From positions 1 to 17,922 of the forward strand of contig CAZVUW010000067.1 of the NCBI GenBank assembly GCA_964629825.1: a stretch of 17,922 nt of DNA, in the 5' to 3' direction. The position numbers and the translations under genes are program-made. Source of the DNA: CAZVUW01 sp964629825 (GTDB lineage Bacteria; Actinomycetota; Nitriliruptoria; Euzebyales; Egibacteraceae). Of the stretch, positions 7,356-14,425 are shown piece by piece. Within the stretch, counting starts at the first letter, position 1. Every line of letters begins with the position of its first letter. The notes below the pieces were generated by a model. It saw only the letters and a program-made list of their open reading frames with translations, was not told the DNA's origin and did no database searches.

Positions 7356-7832
7356 CTATTCAGCCGGGACGGCCCACTTGGCGAGCCACAGCTGCTCCCC
7401 GAGCTGCTCGAGGTTGTCCAGCTCGGCCTCGGCCTCGTCGACGTGGTGCTCCTCGTCGGCGAGCAGGGTCTCCAGCAGCACGCGCGTGCCCGGGTCGCCA
7501 TCCTCGACGCAAAGGGCGATGCCGCGCTGGTAGCGCTCGACGGCGCCCTTCTCCATCTCGTAGTTCGCACGGAACTGCTCGATGACGGACTCGCCCACCT
7601 GCACCGTGAACAGGCGCTGCATGTTCGGGTGACCCTCGAGATAGAGGATCCGCTCGATCAGCGTCTCGGCGTGGCGCATCTCGCCGATCGACTCGTCGTA
7701 GTAGTCCTTCGCGAGCCGGGGATATCCCCAGTTGGCCGCCATCTTCGAGGCGATGAAGTACTGGTTGACGGCCGTGAGCTCGGCGGTGAGCGCCTCGTTC
7801 AGCAGCTCGATGACGCGTTCGCTGCCCCTCAT
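7356..7832 (-). CDS. bfr: Bacterioferritin
   Basis: A 158-residue iron-storage protein that forms 24-subunit shells, oxidising Fe(II) at a di-iron site and storing it as a mineral. All ferroxidase ligands fall at the same numbers as in E. coli Bfr: Glu18, Glu51, His54, Glu94, Glu127 and His130. The haem-ligating methionine is Met52 (GEMRHAE). This match fixes the start at ATG 7832, preceded by AGGGG; the frame continues open upstream but that extension is not bacterioferritin. The 106-base gap to bfd holds a short stem (7858-7877, CCGCTC/GAGCGG) in the leader. The partner ferredoxin gene bfd is upstream and the GST-like reductase is 25 bases downstream. Confidence 0.97.
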   Translation of the reverse strand: MRGSERVIELLNEALTAELTAVNQYFIASKMAANWGYPRLAKDYYDESIGEMRHAETLIERILYLEGHPNMQRLFTVQVGESVIEQFRANYEMEKGAVERYQRGIALCVEDGDPGTRVLLETLLADEEHHVDEAEAELDNLEQLGEQLWLAKWAVPAE

Positions 7833-7938
7833 GTTCGCCCCTGTCGTTCTCGCTTCACCGCTCGGCGGTCGGAGCGGCTGGGGGCAGCCTAGCGGAGTCC
7901 TCGAGGGGCCGGCCGAGGCGCCCGGAAGGCGGCGGGGC

Positions 7939-8175
7939 TCAAGCCTCGAGCGCCGGCTGCGGGATGGCCGCGCGGCCGCCCTCCAGGGCGGAGCCGACCG
8001 GGCAGCGGGTCGCGCACACGCGCTCGTCCAGCATCGCGCCGATCGCCGGCAGGCAGCCGCCGCAGACGGTGCCGGCCCCGCAGGCCTCGGCGATGTCGAA
8101 CTCATCGCGTGCGCCGGCGTCGATGGCGTTGCTGATCTCGCGGTCGCTGACGACCTTGCAGTGGCAGAGGAGCAA
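7939..8175 (-). CDS. bfd: Bacterioferritin-associated ferredoxin
   Basis: A 78-residue [2Fe-2S] protein that docks on bacterioferritin and supplies electrons to release stored iron. From the TTG at 8175 the protein begins MLLCHCKVVSDREI, with cluster cysteines Cys4, Cys6, Cys38 and Cys41 (C-x-C ... CGGC). These are exactly the E. coli Bfd positions, which decides the start. A longer frame reaches TTG 8238, but its first codon coincides with the likely -35 box and the extra 21 residues are not Bfd-like. No strong ribosome site precedes TTG 8175. Two extra cysteines (54 and 58) lie beyond the core. It is followed by bfr on the same strand, as expected for a functional pair. Confidence 0.92.
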   Translation of the reverse strand: MLLCHCKVVSDREISNAIDAGARDEFDIAEACGAGTVCGGCLPAIGAMLDERVCATRCPVGSALEGGRAAIPQPALEA

Positions 8176-8209
8176 GAGCGGACCGATCGGACGAGGTAAG
8201 GGCCGCTTA

Positions 8210-8238
8210 ACCGTACCGTCGGATGGGTGCCGCGCCAA
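8210..8238 (-). promoter_or_regulatory. Promoter of the bfd-bfr unit
   Basis: On the minus strand TTGGCG (8238-8233) and TACGGT (8215-8210) are exactly 17 bases apart, a good sigma-70-type match for a GC-rich genome. Transcription would begin near 8203, giving a leader of about 28 bases to TTG 8175. No convincing iron box was recognised over it. Confidence 0.6.
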
Positions 8239-8277
8239 ACCCGCCGCTAGTCGGAGCGTTTCGCGGCCCGGGCTGGG

Positions 8278-9066
8278 TCAGAGGCGCGTTGCCAGGACCA
8301 GCAGCTCCGGGTGCGCGAGCGTCGGCGGCTCCGAGCCGTACGCGCCGGGCTCCGCTCCGGAGATCGAGTCCACCCGTAGCCCGACGGCCTCGAAGAGGCA
8401 GCGCAGGTGGCCGGCGGTGTAGCAGGCGGTCCACAGGTCGAAGCGGCGACGCTCGTCGTCGGCGCCGCGGACCTCCGCTGCGGTGTGGACAAGGCCCCGG
8501 GACAGGTCGATGGAGTCCTCGGGTGCGAGGTAGCGGATCGCGAAGGCGAGCGAGAAGGCCGTCAGCGCAACGCGGCCACCGGGGCGCACGACCCGCGCCA
8601 TCTCGGCCAGCACCAGGCTGTCGCCGCCGGGCGTGATGCCGAAGCCGCCCTGGCACAGCGACATCGCCGCGTCGGCCGAGCCGTCCGCCAGCGGCAGCGC
8701 CCGGCCGTCGGCGCGCACGAACGCGGGCGCGCAGCCGAGCTCGGCGGCGGAGGCGCGCGCGGCCTCGAGCAGGCCGTGCGAGATGTCGACGCCCACCACC
8801 ACGAGCCCCGCGGCGGCGAGACGGCGGGCGTGCCGCCCCGTGCCACAGCCCACGTCGACCAGCCGCTGGCCCGGCCGCAGATCAAGAGCGGCGATGAGGT
8901 GCGCGACCTCCTGCTCGGCGCCGAGGGCGAAGGCGTTCCGCTCGTAGGCCGCGCCCTGGAAGTCGCCGATGGGGCCGTAGTAGGAGCCGGCCGCCGGCGG
9001 CTCGGGCCGCTCGACGGGCACGCCATCGCGGTCCGTCCAGATGCCGGGGACGCCCTCCGCCGTCAC
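8278..9066 (-). CDS. Class I SAM-dependent methyltransferase
   Basis: 262 residues. The methyltransferase fold is clear: motif I VDVGCGTGRHA (about residues 70-80), the acidic end of beta-2 in VVGVDIS, ADGRALPLADGSADAAMS (motif II/III region) and VVRPGGRVALTAF. The C-terminal third carries no substrate motif that I recognise, so the methyl acceptor is unknown. GTG 9066 has GGAG eight bases upstream. It begins 22 bases after the CCA tRNA nucleotidyltransferase stop and is probably co-transcribed with it, which would allow, but does not show, an RNA-related role. A small-molecule or lipid acceptor is equally possible. Confidence 0.85.
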   Translation of the reverse strand: MTAEGVPGIWTDRDGVPVERPEPPAAGSYYGPIGDFQGAAYERNAFALGAEQEVAHLIAALDLRPGQRLVDVGCGTGRHARRLAAAGLVVVGVDISHGLLEAARASAAELGCAPAFVRADGRALPLADGSADAAMSLCQGGFGITPGGDSLVLAEMARVVRPGGRVALTAFSLAFAIRYLAPEDSIDLSRGLVHTAAEVRGADDERRRFDLWTACYTAGHLRCLFEAVGLRVDSISGAEPGAYGSEPPTLAHPELLVLATRL

Positions 9067-9088
9067 TCGCAGACTCCAGAGATGTCGG

Positions 9089-10516
9089 TCATGCGTGGCC
9101 CAGCCCCTGCTCCCGCGCCCACTCGTCCAGCAGCTTGGAGGCCTCCTCCTCGGTCATAGGGCCGCGCTCGATGCGGGCGTCGAGGAGCATGCGGTAGGCC
9201 TGGCCCACCAGGGGTCCCGGCTTGATGCCGAGCTGGCGCATGATCTGGTTGCCGTCCAGCGCCGGGCGGAGCTTGGCGAGCTCCTCCTCCTTGCTCAGCC
9301 GCTCGATGCGGGCCTCGAGGTCGTCCATGGCCCGTGCCAGGCGCCGCTCCTTGGCCTTGTTGCGCGTGGTGACGTCCGCACGGGTGAGGGCGTTCAGCCG
9401 TCGCAGCTGCTCGGGGGAGCCCGCGTCACGGACGTAGCGGCGGACCGCCGCATCCGTCCACACGCCCTCCGCGTAGCCGTGGAAGCGCAGGTGCAGGAAC
9501 ACCAGGTCGGACACCTGCTCGACCTCGCTGCGGGGGTACTTCAGCGCCGTCATCCGCTTGCGCGTCATGCGCGCGCCCACCACCTCGTGATGGTGGAAGC
9601 TGACCTTGCCGTCGGGGTGGAACTCGCGCGTGGCCGGCTTGCCGATGTCGTGGAACAGGGCGGCCAGGCGCAGGATCCGATCGCTGGGATCGCAGTTGTC
9701 CACCACCGCCAGCGTGTGCGCGTACACGTCCTTGTGGTGGTGGATCGGGTCCCGCTGCATCCGCAGAGCGGGGATCTCGGGGATGAAGCGGTCCGCCAGG
9801 CCGGTGTCGACCAGCAGGTCCATCCCGCGGGCCTGCGCGGGCGCGACGATCAGGCGGTCCAGCTCCTCGCGGATGCGCTCGCGGCTGATGCCGTCGATCC
9901 GGTCGGCCATGGTGGTCGCCGCCTTGAAGGCCTCGGGGTCGGCCTCGGCATCGAGGACGGCCACGAAGCGCGCCAGGCGCACCATGCGCAGCGGGTCATC
10001 GGAGAAGCTGACCTCGGGGTCGATCGGCGTGCGCAGCCTGCGGGCCGCCAGGTCGGACAGCCCGCCGAACGGATCGACGAAGCGGTAGTCGGGGACGCGC
10101 ACCGCCATCGCGTTCACGGTGAAGTCCCGCCGGGCGAGGTCGGCCTCGATGTCCCGGCCGTAGGCGACCTCGGGATGCCGGGAGTCGGGCGTGTAGGTGT
10201 CCGACCGGAAGGTCGTGATCTCGAGCTTGCAGTCGTCCTTGTTGGCGCTGACGGTGCCGAAGCGGGCACCGGTCATCCACAGGTCGTCCGCCCAGCCCTC
10301 CAGCACCCGCCGGGTCTCCGAGGGATGGGCCGAGGTGGCGAAGTCGAGGTCGTTGTTGGTGCGGCCGTGCAGCAGCGTGTCACGGACGGTGCCCCCGACC
10401 AGGTACAGCTCGTGACCGGCATCGGCGAAGCGCTTGCCGAGCTCATCCGCGACAGGGTAGACCGCGACCAGCTCCGCGAGCCGCCGTTGCTGCTGTGCTG
10501 TCAGGGCATCGGTCAT
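9089..10516 (-). CDS. cca: CCA tRNA nucleotidyltransferase with HD domain
   Basis: 475 residues. It adds or repairs the 3' CCA end of tRNAs. The nucleotidyltransferase head shows LVGGTVRD (residues about 39-46), the metal-binding pair Asp56/Asp58 in NNDLDFAT, ARFGTV and the RRDFTVNAMA motif. A neck region (DDPLRMVRLARF) follows. An HD-type metal-binding domain comes next (HHHKDVYAHTL, LFHDIGKPATR), the arrangement found in actinobacterial CCA-adding enzymes. ATG 10516 is chosen; a TTG at 10525 would add three residues. No clear ribosome site is visible for either. Upstream, after 80 bases, is the DUF192 gene on the same strand; downstream, after 22 bases, is the methyltransferase gene. Confidence 0.95.
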   Translation of the reverse strand: MTDALTAQQQRRLAELVAVYPVADELGKRFADAGHELYLVGGTVRDTLLHGRTNNDLDFATSAHPSETRRVLEGWADDLWMTGARFGTVSANKDDCKLEITTFRSDTYTPDSRHPEVAYGRDIEADLARRDFTVNAMAVRVPDYRFVDPFGGLSDLAARRLRTPIDPEVSFSDDPLRMVRLARFVAVLDAEADPEAFKAATTMADRIDGISRERIREELDRLIVAPAQARGMDLLVDTGLADRFIPEIPALRMQRDPIHHHKDVYAHTLAVVDNCDPSDRILRLAALFHDIGKPATREFHPDGKVSFHHHEVVGARMTRKRMTALKYPRSEVEQVSDLVFLHLRFHGYAEGVWTDAAVRRYVRDAGSPEQLRRLNALTRADVTTRNKAKERRLARAMDDLEARIERLSKEEELAKLRPALDGNQIMRQLGIKPGPLVGQAYRMLLDARIERGPMTEEEASKLLDEWAREQGLGHA

Positions 10517-10596
10517 GGATGGCAAGGTGTTGCGGTGAGAGGGAGCCTTTGGGCAGACGGCGGAGCAGTCTCGAACGGCTGCGCTGAACCCTCATG

Positions 10597-11025
10597 CTAC
10601 CGGGGTTCGGGCCCGCCCCCGACGCGGCGCAGGCCGCGAGCGGCGTCTCGGCGAGCACGCCGGTCTGGCAGCACACGACCGTCGAGCGCCACGGCCAGCC
10701 GCAGCCCGGGCCGCACACCCATCATCGACAGCGCCCCGGCGGCGGCCTCGAGGACGCTGCGGGTGCCCGGAACCGCGACCCACGGCCGCCACGGCCGCAC
10801 GGTCCGCACGTCCAGCACCTCGAGGTCGGCGGTGCAGAAGGCGACGTCCAGCGCCTCGGACATGCCGAGGGTGTGGATGGAGCTGCAGGGCTCCAGGAGC
10901 AGGCAGCGGCGCACCGGGCTCTCACCCAGCAGGCCCCGCAGACGGGCGCCGAAGGAGGCCGCCACGGCGACGACGCCGACGTCAGCGCCGTCGCACAGCA
11001 GTCGCAACTCGCGCGATGGGGTCAA
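10597..11025 (-). CDS. DUF192 family protein (COG1430)
   Basis: 142 residues with the DUF192 signature: RLRGLLGE, then LLLEPCSSIHTLGMSEALDVAFC, LEVLDVRTVRPWRP and SVLEAAAGAL. The biochemical role of the family is not established. There is no signal peptide or membrane segment, so this copy is probably cytosolic. The start is a TTG at 11025 with GGAAAG a few bases upstream; no ATG or GTG in frame fits better. Some DUF192 proteins occur beside Tad pilus genes, and here the gene is divergent from the Tad operon with a 152-base gap. It also runs in the same direction as the cca gene, 80 bases downstream, so it may belong to either context. Confidence 0.8.
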   Translation of the reverse strand: MTPSRELRLLCDGADVGVVAVAASFGARLRGLLGESPVRRCLLLEPCSSIHTLGMSEALDVAFCTADLEVLDVRTVRPWRPWVAVPGTRSVLEAAAGALSMMGVRPGLRLAVALDGRVLPDRRARRDAARGLRRVGGGPEPR

Positions 11026-11067
11026 GCCTGCTTTCCAGGACCAATCGGTTTGAACATGGCGGATGCA

Positions 11068-11076
11068 TGCTATGGT
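11068..11076 (+). promoter_or_regulatory. Extended -10 promoter of the Tad operon
   Basis: TGCTATGGT matches the extended -10 pattern TGnTANNNT. A TTGAAC box at 11050-11055 lies 15 bases upstream of the -10, which is short, but extended -10 promoters need little -35 help. The predicted start near 11083 leaves a leader of about 95 bases before the first ATG of the operon at 11178. Confidence 0.5.
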
Positions 11077-11085
11077 CCCCCCTTC

Positions 11086-11114
11086 TCAGCAGAGCCCGCT
11101 GCGGGATCTGCTGG
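11086..11114 (+). other. Strong hairpin at the 5' end of the Tad operon leader
   Basis: CAGCAGA (11087-11093) pairs with TCTGCTG (11107-11113). One G/A mismatch follows, then CCCG pairs with CGGG around a CTG loop; a T-G wobble extends the base. The 11 Watson-Crick pairs begin within a few bases of the predicted transcript start. No T-run follows, and the genes on either side diverge, so a terminator role is unlikely. mRNA stabilisation or a regulator-binding leader is more likely. Confidence 0.5.
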
Positions 11115-11177
11115 CCGGGAGACCGCGGCCGAGGCCCAGGATCCCACCGCCAGCCAGCTTGCTAGTCGACGGAGTAG

Positions 11178-12008
11178 ATGCCTCTCCTCGCGCTGAACAT
11201 AGATCTGCTGTCGCTGTACGAGCCCGAGCCCATCCCCGTGAGCTCCCCGGCCTCACCGGCGGGGATGCCGGCTCTCCATCGCGCGTGCGCCACGACCATC
11301 GACGAGCACGGTCCGTCGGTGCTGCTTGTCGATCCCTCGACCTCTCCGCGCATGCGGGAGCTGGTCGACAGCGTCCGGATGCTGCTCGGCGCCTCGCGGC
11401 TCGCGATCGCGACCACCTCGCTTCCCCCGTTGGCGGCGTCGGTGGCCGCTGCGGTCCTGGCCGGCGTGATGGAGCGGCTGGACGACCCGCTCGACTCTGC
11501 TCTGCTCGTGCCCGAGGTCGAGCGGCGGATGGTCAGCCTCGCGTGGCTGTCCCGTGTGACCGGGCTCGAGCGGATCACGGTCCCCTTCGGGCTGCACCTG
11601 CGCTCATACGCCTCCCGCGCCGGCTTCGTCGCCTGCGCGGGGCCGGAGCCAGGGGTGGAGGCGGTCGGCGACCTCGATCAGCTGTCGTTACCACCGCTTC
11701 CCGAGAGCGCCCACGTCGTGGTCGCGGATCGCCAGGGCCGGCCCGACTGGTGCCGGAGCGAGCTGCTTCCGGCGCTTGGAGATGCCCCGGTGACGGAGGT
11801 CCCCCCGACCGCGAACGGTCCCGACTGGTGGGGCTGCCCACGCTTGACCGAGGTGGTCGCGTTCAGCGCTGACCTAGACCTGTTCGAGGAGTCCTTGAAT
11901 TCGATGCCGCTGTCGCGCTGCGGCTGGTGCGGCGCGGCGACGACCGAGGCCTGCGGCCGCTGCGGAGCCGCGCGTCCGGCCGACGCCGCCGAGAACCGAG
12001 GTTGGTGA
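11178..12008 (+). CDS. Unrecognised protein with C-terminal zinc ribbon, first gene of the Tad operon
   Basis: 276 residues; I do not recognise the family. GGAG lies three bases before ATG 11178. The body (residues 1-240) has alternating hydrophobic strands and helices (for example PSVLLVDPST and SAHVVVADRQGRPDW) but no nucleotide-binding loop and no convincing membrane segment; the alanine-rich stretch near residues 85-107 looks like a buried helix. Residues 248-262 form a treble-clef or ribbon-type site, Cys248-x2-Cys251-x7-Cys259-x2-Cys262, likely binding zinc. The stop lies seven bases before cpaB, so it is translated with the pilus operon and is probably a cytosolic accessory or regulatory protein of pilus assembly. 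The function is unknown. Confidence 0.75.
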   Translation: MPLLALNIDLLSLYEPEPIPVSSPASPAGMPALHRACATTIDEHGPSVLLVDPSTSPRMRELVDSVRMLLGASRLAIATTSLPPLAASVAAAVLAGVMERLDDPLDSALLVPEVERRMVSLAWLSRVTGLERITVPFGLHLRSYASRAGFVACAGPEPGVEAVGDLDQLSLPPLPESAHVVVADRQGRPDWCRSELLPALGDAPVTEVPPTANGPDWWGCPRLTEVVAFSADLDLFEESLNSMPLSRCGWCGAATTEACGRCGAARPADAAENRGW

Positions 12009-12015
12009 CCCTGGA

Positions 12016-12861
12016 TTGAACCCGAGACAGCGACGCGGACTGATGCTGATGCTCCTGGCAGCGGCCGGGGGTGTCGCCGTGTTCGTCCTCGTGTCCCGCT
12101 ATGTGGCGGACGTGCGCTCGCAGGTGGAGCCCATGACGACCGTCCTGTGGCTGACCGAGGACGTGCCCGTGCAGCAGCCGATCCCCGACAGCGCCGTCGA
12201 GGAGCGCGAGATACCGCGACGCTGGGTGCCGGAGTCAGCGCTGCGCAGCCGCAGCGAGCTCGAGGGCCTGGTCGCCGCGACCGCTCTGCCGGCCGCGTCG
12301 ATCCTGCAGGACGGCATGGTTCGCGAGCGTCCCCACCTTGAGATCGGCCAGCGCGAGATCGCGATCATGGTCGATGCCGAGACCGGGGTGGCCGGCAAGA
12401 TCCGCCCGGGCGACGTCGTCGACATCTACGCGACCTTCCCCGGTGACGGTGAGACCCCGCCCAGCTCGGAGATCGTCGTGTCGGGCGCCGAGATCATCGA
12501 TGTCGGCACCGAGCTGCTCAGCGGTGAGGAGGACCTGGGCTTCTCCGAGTCGCGGGTGGTGCCCGTGACCTTCGCCCTGTCGGTGCGGGACAGCCTGGTG
12601 CTGACCTACGTCGAGTCCTTCGCCACCAAGGTCCGCCTCGGGCTCCTGGCACCCGGTGATGACCAGCCGCTGCCCACGGACGCCCGCCGCTTCTCGCTTC
12701 CGGCGGGACGTGCGATCCCCGGCGGCCCGGACCAGCCGGGGCTCGAGATCCCCGAGGCACCTCCGGCAGCCGAGGACGCAGCCGAGGACGACGCGGCGGA
12801 GCCGCCGCCGGCCCCAACCCCGGACAGCCCGGACGACGACTCGGAGGAGACCGATGGCTAG
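12016..12861 (+). CDS. cpaB: Flp pilus assembly protein CpaB/RcpC
   Basis: 281 residues. One N-terminal membrane segment (about residues 9-27) anchors an outside-facing part. A SAF domain follows (about residues 43-105, VLWLTEDVPVQQPI ... DSAVEEREIP ... LVAATALPAASIL), then the RcpC/CpaB region (IAIMVDAETGVAGKIRPGDVVDIYATF). The last 40 residues are rich in Pro, Ala, Glu and Asp and look disordered. SAF domains in this family are thought to bind cell-wall or polysaccharide material during pilus biogenesis. The start is TTG 12016 with GGTGA seven bases upstream, overlapping the preceding gene's stop. It overlaps the next gene by eight bases. There is no outer-membrane secretin partner in the window, as expected for an actinobacterium. 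Confidence 0.88.
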   Translation: MNPRQRRGLMLMLLAAAGGVAVFVLVSRYVADVRSQVEPMTTVLWLTEDVPVQQPIPDSAVEEREIPRRWVPESALRSRSELEGLVAATALPAASILQDGMVRERPHLEIGQREIAIMVDAETGVAGKIRPGDVVDIYATFPGDGETPPSSEIVVSGAEIIDVGTELLSGEEDLGFSESRVVPVTFALSVRDSLVLTYVESFATKVRLGLLAPGDDQPLPTDARRFSLPAGRAIPGGPDQPGLEIPEAPPAAEDAAEDDAAEPPPAPTPDSPDDDSEETDG

Positions 12862-14425
12862 CCGGGTCCTTCTGGGCATCGCAGATCCCGAGCTGGCAGC
12901 CGACGCCCGCGCTCTGCTGGCGGAGACCAGCGGCCTCAAGGTCGTCGGCACGGCCGCAAGCGGACCTGCGGTCGTGTCGGCCTGCCAGGATGGCGAGGTC
13001 GACGTCGTGCTGATCCACGAGGACGTCGGTCCTCTCCCGCTGCTGCATCTGGCACGGGATCTGGGTACTCGCTTCCCCACCCTCGGCGTCGTCCTGCTGG
13101 TGTCTGACCCCACGCCCGATCTGCTCAGGGGGGCGCTCCAGTCGGGCGCACGCGGGGTCGTCGGGCTCCCGCTGTCCATCGACGCCCTCGAGTCGGACCT
13201 GTCCGCGGCGGCGGCGTGGTCGCGCTCGATGCGCGAGCGCATCGCCGTCCAGCGCGTCGACGCCGGCGCGGGTTCGTCCGCCCGCATGGTCACGGTCGCC
13301 GGGGCGAAGGGCGGCGTCGGGACAACCTGGATCGCCCTCAACCTGGCGCTGGAGGCCCTCGAGGAGGCTGCGGCCACGAACCGAAGCGTCTGCCTGGTCG
13401 ACTTCGACCTGCAGACCGGCGACGTCGTCAGCTACCTGGACCTCCAGCACCGTCGCAGCGTGATCGATCTGCTCGAGGTCGCGGACAACATCAGCGACCG
13501 GCATCTGGAGGAGGCGCTGCATCCGCACGCCACCGGCCTGCACCTTCTGCTGGCGCCGCTGGAAGGCGAGCACGCCGAGGACGTGACGGGCCCCCACGCA
13601 CGTCAGATCCTCGGGGCCATCCGGAGCCGCTTCGACATCGTGATCGTGGACGCGGGCTCGGTCATGACCGAGGCCAGCGCCGTCGCCACGGAGCTCGCCG
13701 ACAGCGTCGTGCTCGTGACAACGCCGGACGTTCCCGCGCTGCGCGGGGCGAACCGCCTGCTCGGCCTGTGGCAGCGGCTGGACATCCGCAAAGACGGGAT
13801 CGAGGTCGTCGTCAACCGCGTCGCACGCATGAGCGACATCCAGCCGGAGCTGGTCGAGCAGGTCGTCGCCGCGCCGCGCGCACGAGTGGTCGTGCCGTCC
13901 GACTACAAGGGCCTTCAGGCGGCCGTGAACTCCGGCTCGCCGACGCGCGCGGCCGAGGGGTCCGTGCGCGCCGCCATCACCGACCTGGGCACCCACCTGG
14001 GTCTGTGGGCCGCCCGCACAGGTGCCGTCCGGGGACGTGCCTGGCGCCGCCGCGGCGAAGGCGGGCAGGGTGCGGTCGAGCTGCTCGGGGTCGCCCCGTT
14101 CGCGCTGGTGATCATCGCGCTCGCGTTCCAGCTGGCGCTGGTGGGGCTCAGCTTCATCTTCGCGGGACACGCCGCCAGCGAAGCCGCCCGCCAGCTTGCG
14201 GTCGGCACCCCCGCGGCCGTGGTCCAGGCACATGCCGCAGACCGGATACCGGACGCCTGGAGCAGGTCGCTGCGGCTCAGCCACGGCGGTGGCGGGGCGC
14301 AGCGAACGGTCGAGGCCGAGGTGCGCGTGCCCATGATCGTGCCCGGAATCCGTCCCGACGTCAGGGTGTCCTCGCGCTCGGGCTACGCGCTCGAACGCGA
14401 GCTGCGAGGAGAACGTCCGCGATGA
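12854..14425 (+). CDS. TadZ/CpaE ATPase fused to a TadE-like pseudopilin
   Basis: 523 residues in one unbroken frame; GGAGGA lies five bases before ATG 12854. Residues 1-120 are a degenerate receiver: the phosphoacceptor position in DVVLIHEDVG is His55. Residues about 145-390 are a MinD/ParA-type ATPase with deviant Walker A KGGVGTT (Lys152), VDFDLQTGDVVSYLDL and DIVIVDAGS, typical of TadZ/CpaE, which helps place the Tad machine at the membrane. After a short basic linker (about 385-401) comes a TadE-like unit: EGGQGAVELLG (402-412), a hydrophobic helix (about 413-435) and a roughly 90-residue outer domain. Gly404-Gln405 followed by Glu409 fits a Tad prepilin-peptidase site (Gly, then Glu at +5), so cleavage would free the ATPase. 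No in-frame ATG, GTG or TTG precedes the TadE part closely. TadZ and TadE are normally separate genes, so a sequencing error should be excluded. Confidence 0.85.
   Translation: MASRVLLGIADPELAADARALLAETSGLKVVGTAASGPAVVSACQDGEVDVVLIHEDVGPLPLLHLARDLGTRFPTLGVVLLVSDPTPDLLRGALQSGARGVVGLPLSIDALESDLSAAAAWSRSMRERIAVQRVDAGAGSSARMVTVAGAKGGVGTTWIALNLALEALEEAAATNRSVCLVDFDLQTGDVVSYLDLQHRRSVIDLLEVADNISDRHLEEALHPHATGLHLLLAPLEGEHAEDVTGPHARQILGAIRSRFDIVIVDAGSVMTEASAVATELADSVVLVTTPDVPALRGANRLLGLWQRLDIRKDGIEVVVNRVARMSDIQPELVEQVVAAPRARVVVPSDYKGLQAAVNSGSPTRAAEGSVRAAITDLGTHLGLWAARTGAVRGRAWRRRGEGGQGAVELLGVAPFALVIIALAFQLALVGLSFIFAGHAASEAARQLAVGTPAAVVQAHAADRIPDAWSRSLRLSHGGGGAQRTVEAEVRVPMIVPGIRPDVRVSSRSGYALERELRGERPR

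Noticed and set aside
7833..8105. N-terminal extension of the bacterioferritin frame up to 8105
   Set aside because: The extension overlaps bfd, is low-complexity, and would displace ferroxidase ligands that match E. coli numbering exactly from ATG 7832.
11026..11177. Cyclic di-GMP riboswitch in the Tad operon leader
   Set aside because: Considered because c-di-GMP controls pili, but the conserved GEMM-I core elements were not found; only a simple hairpin is present.
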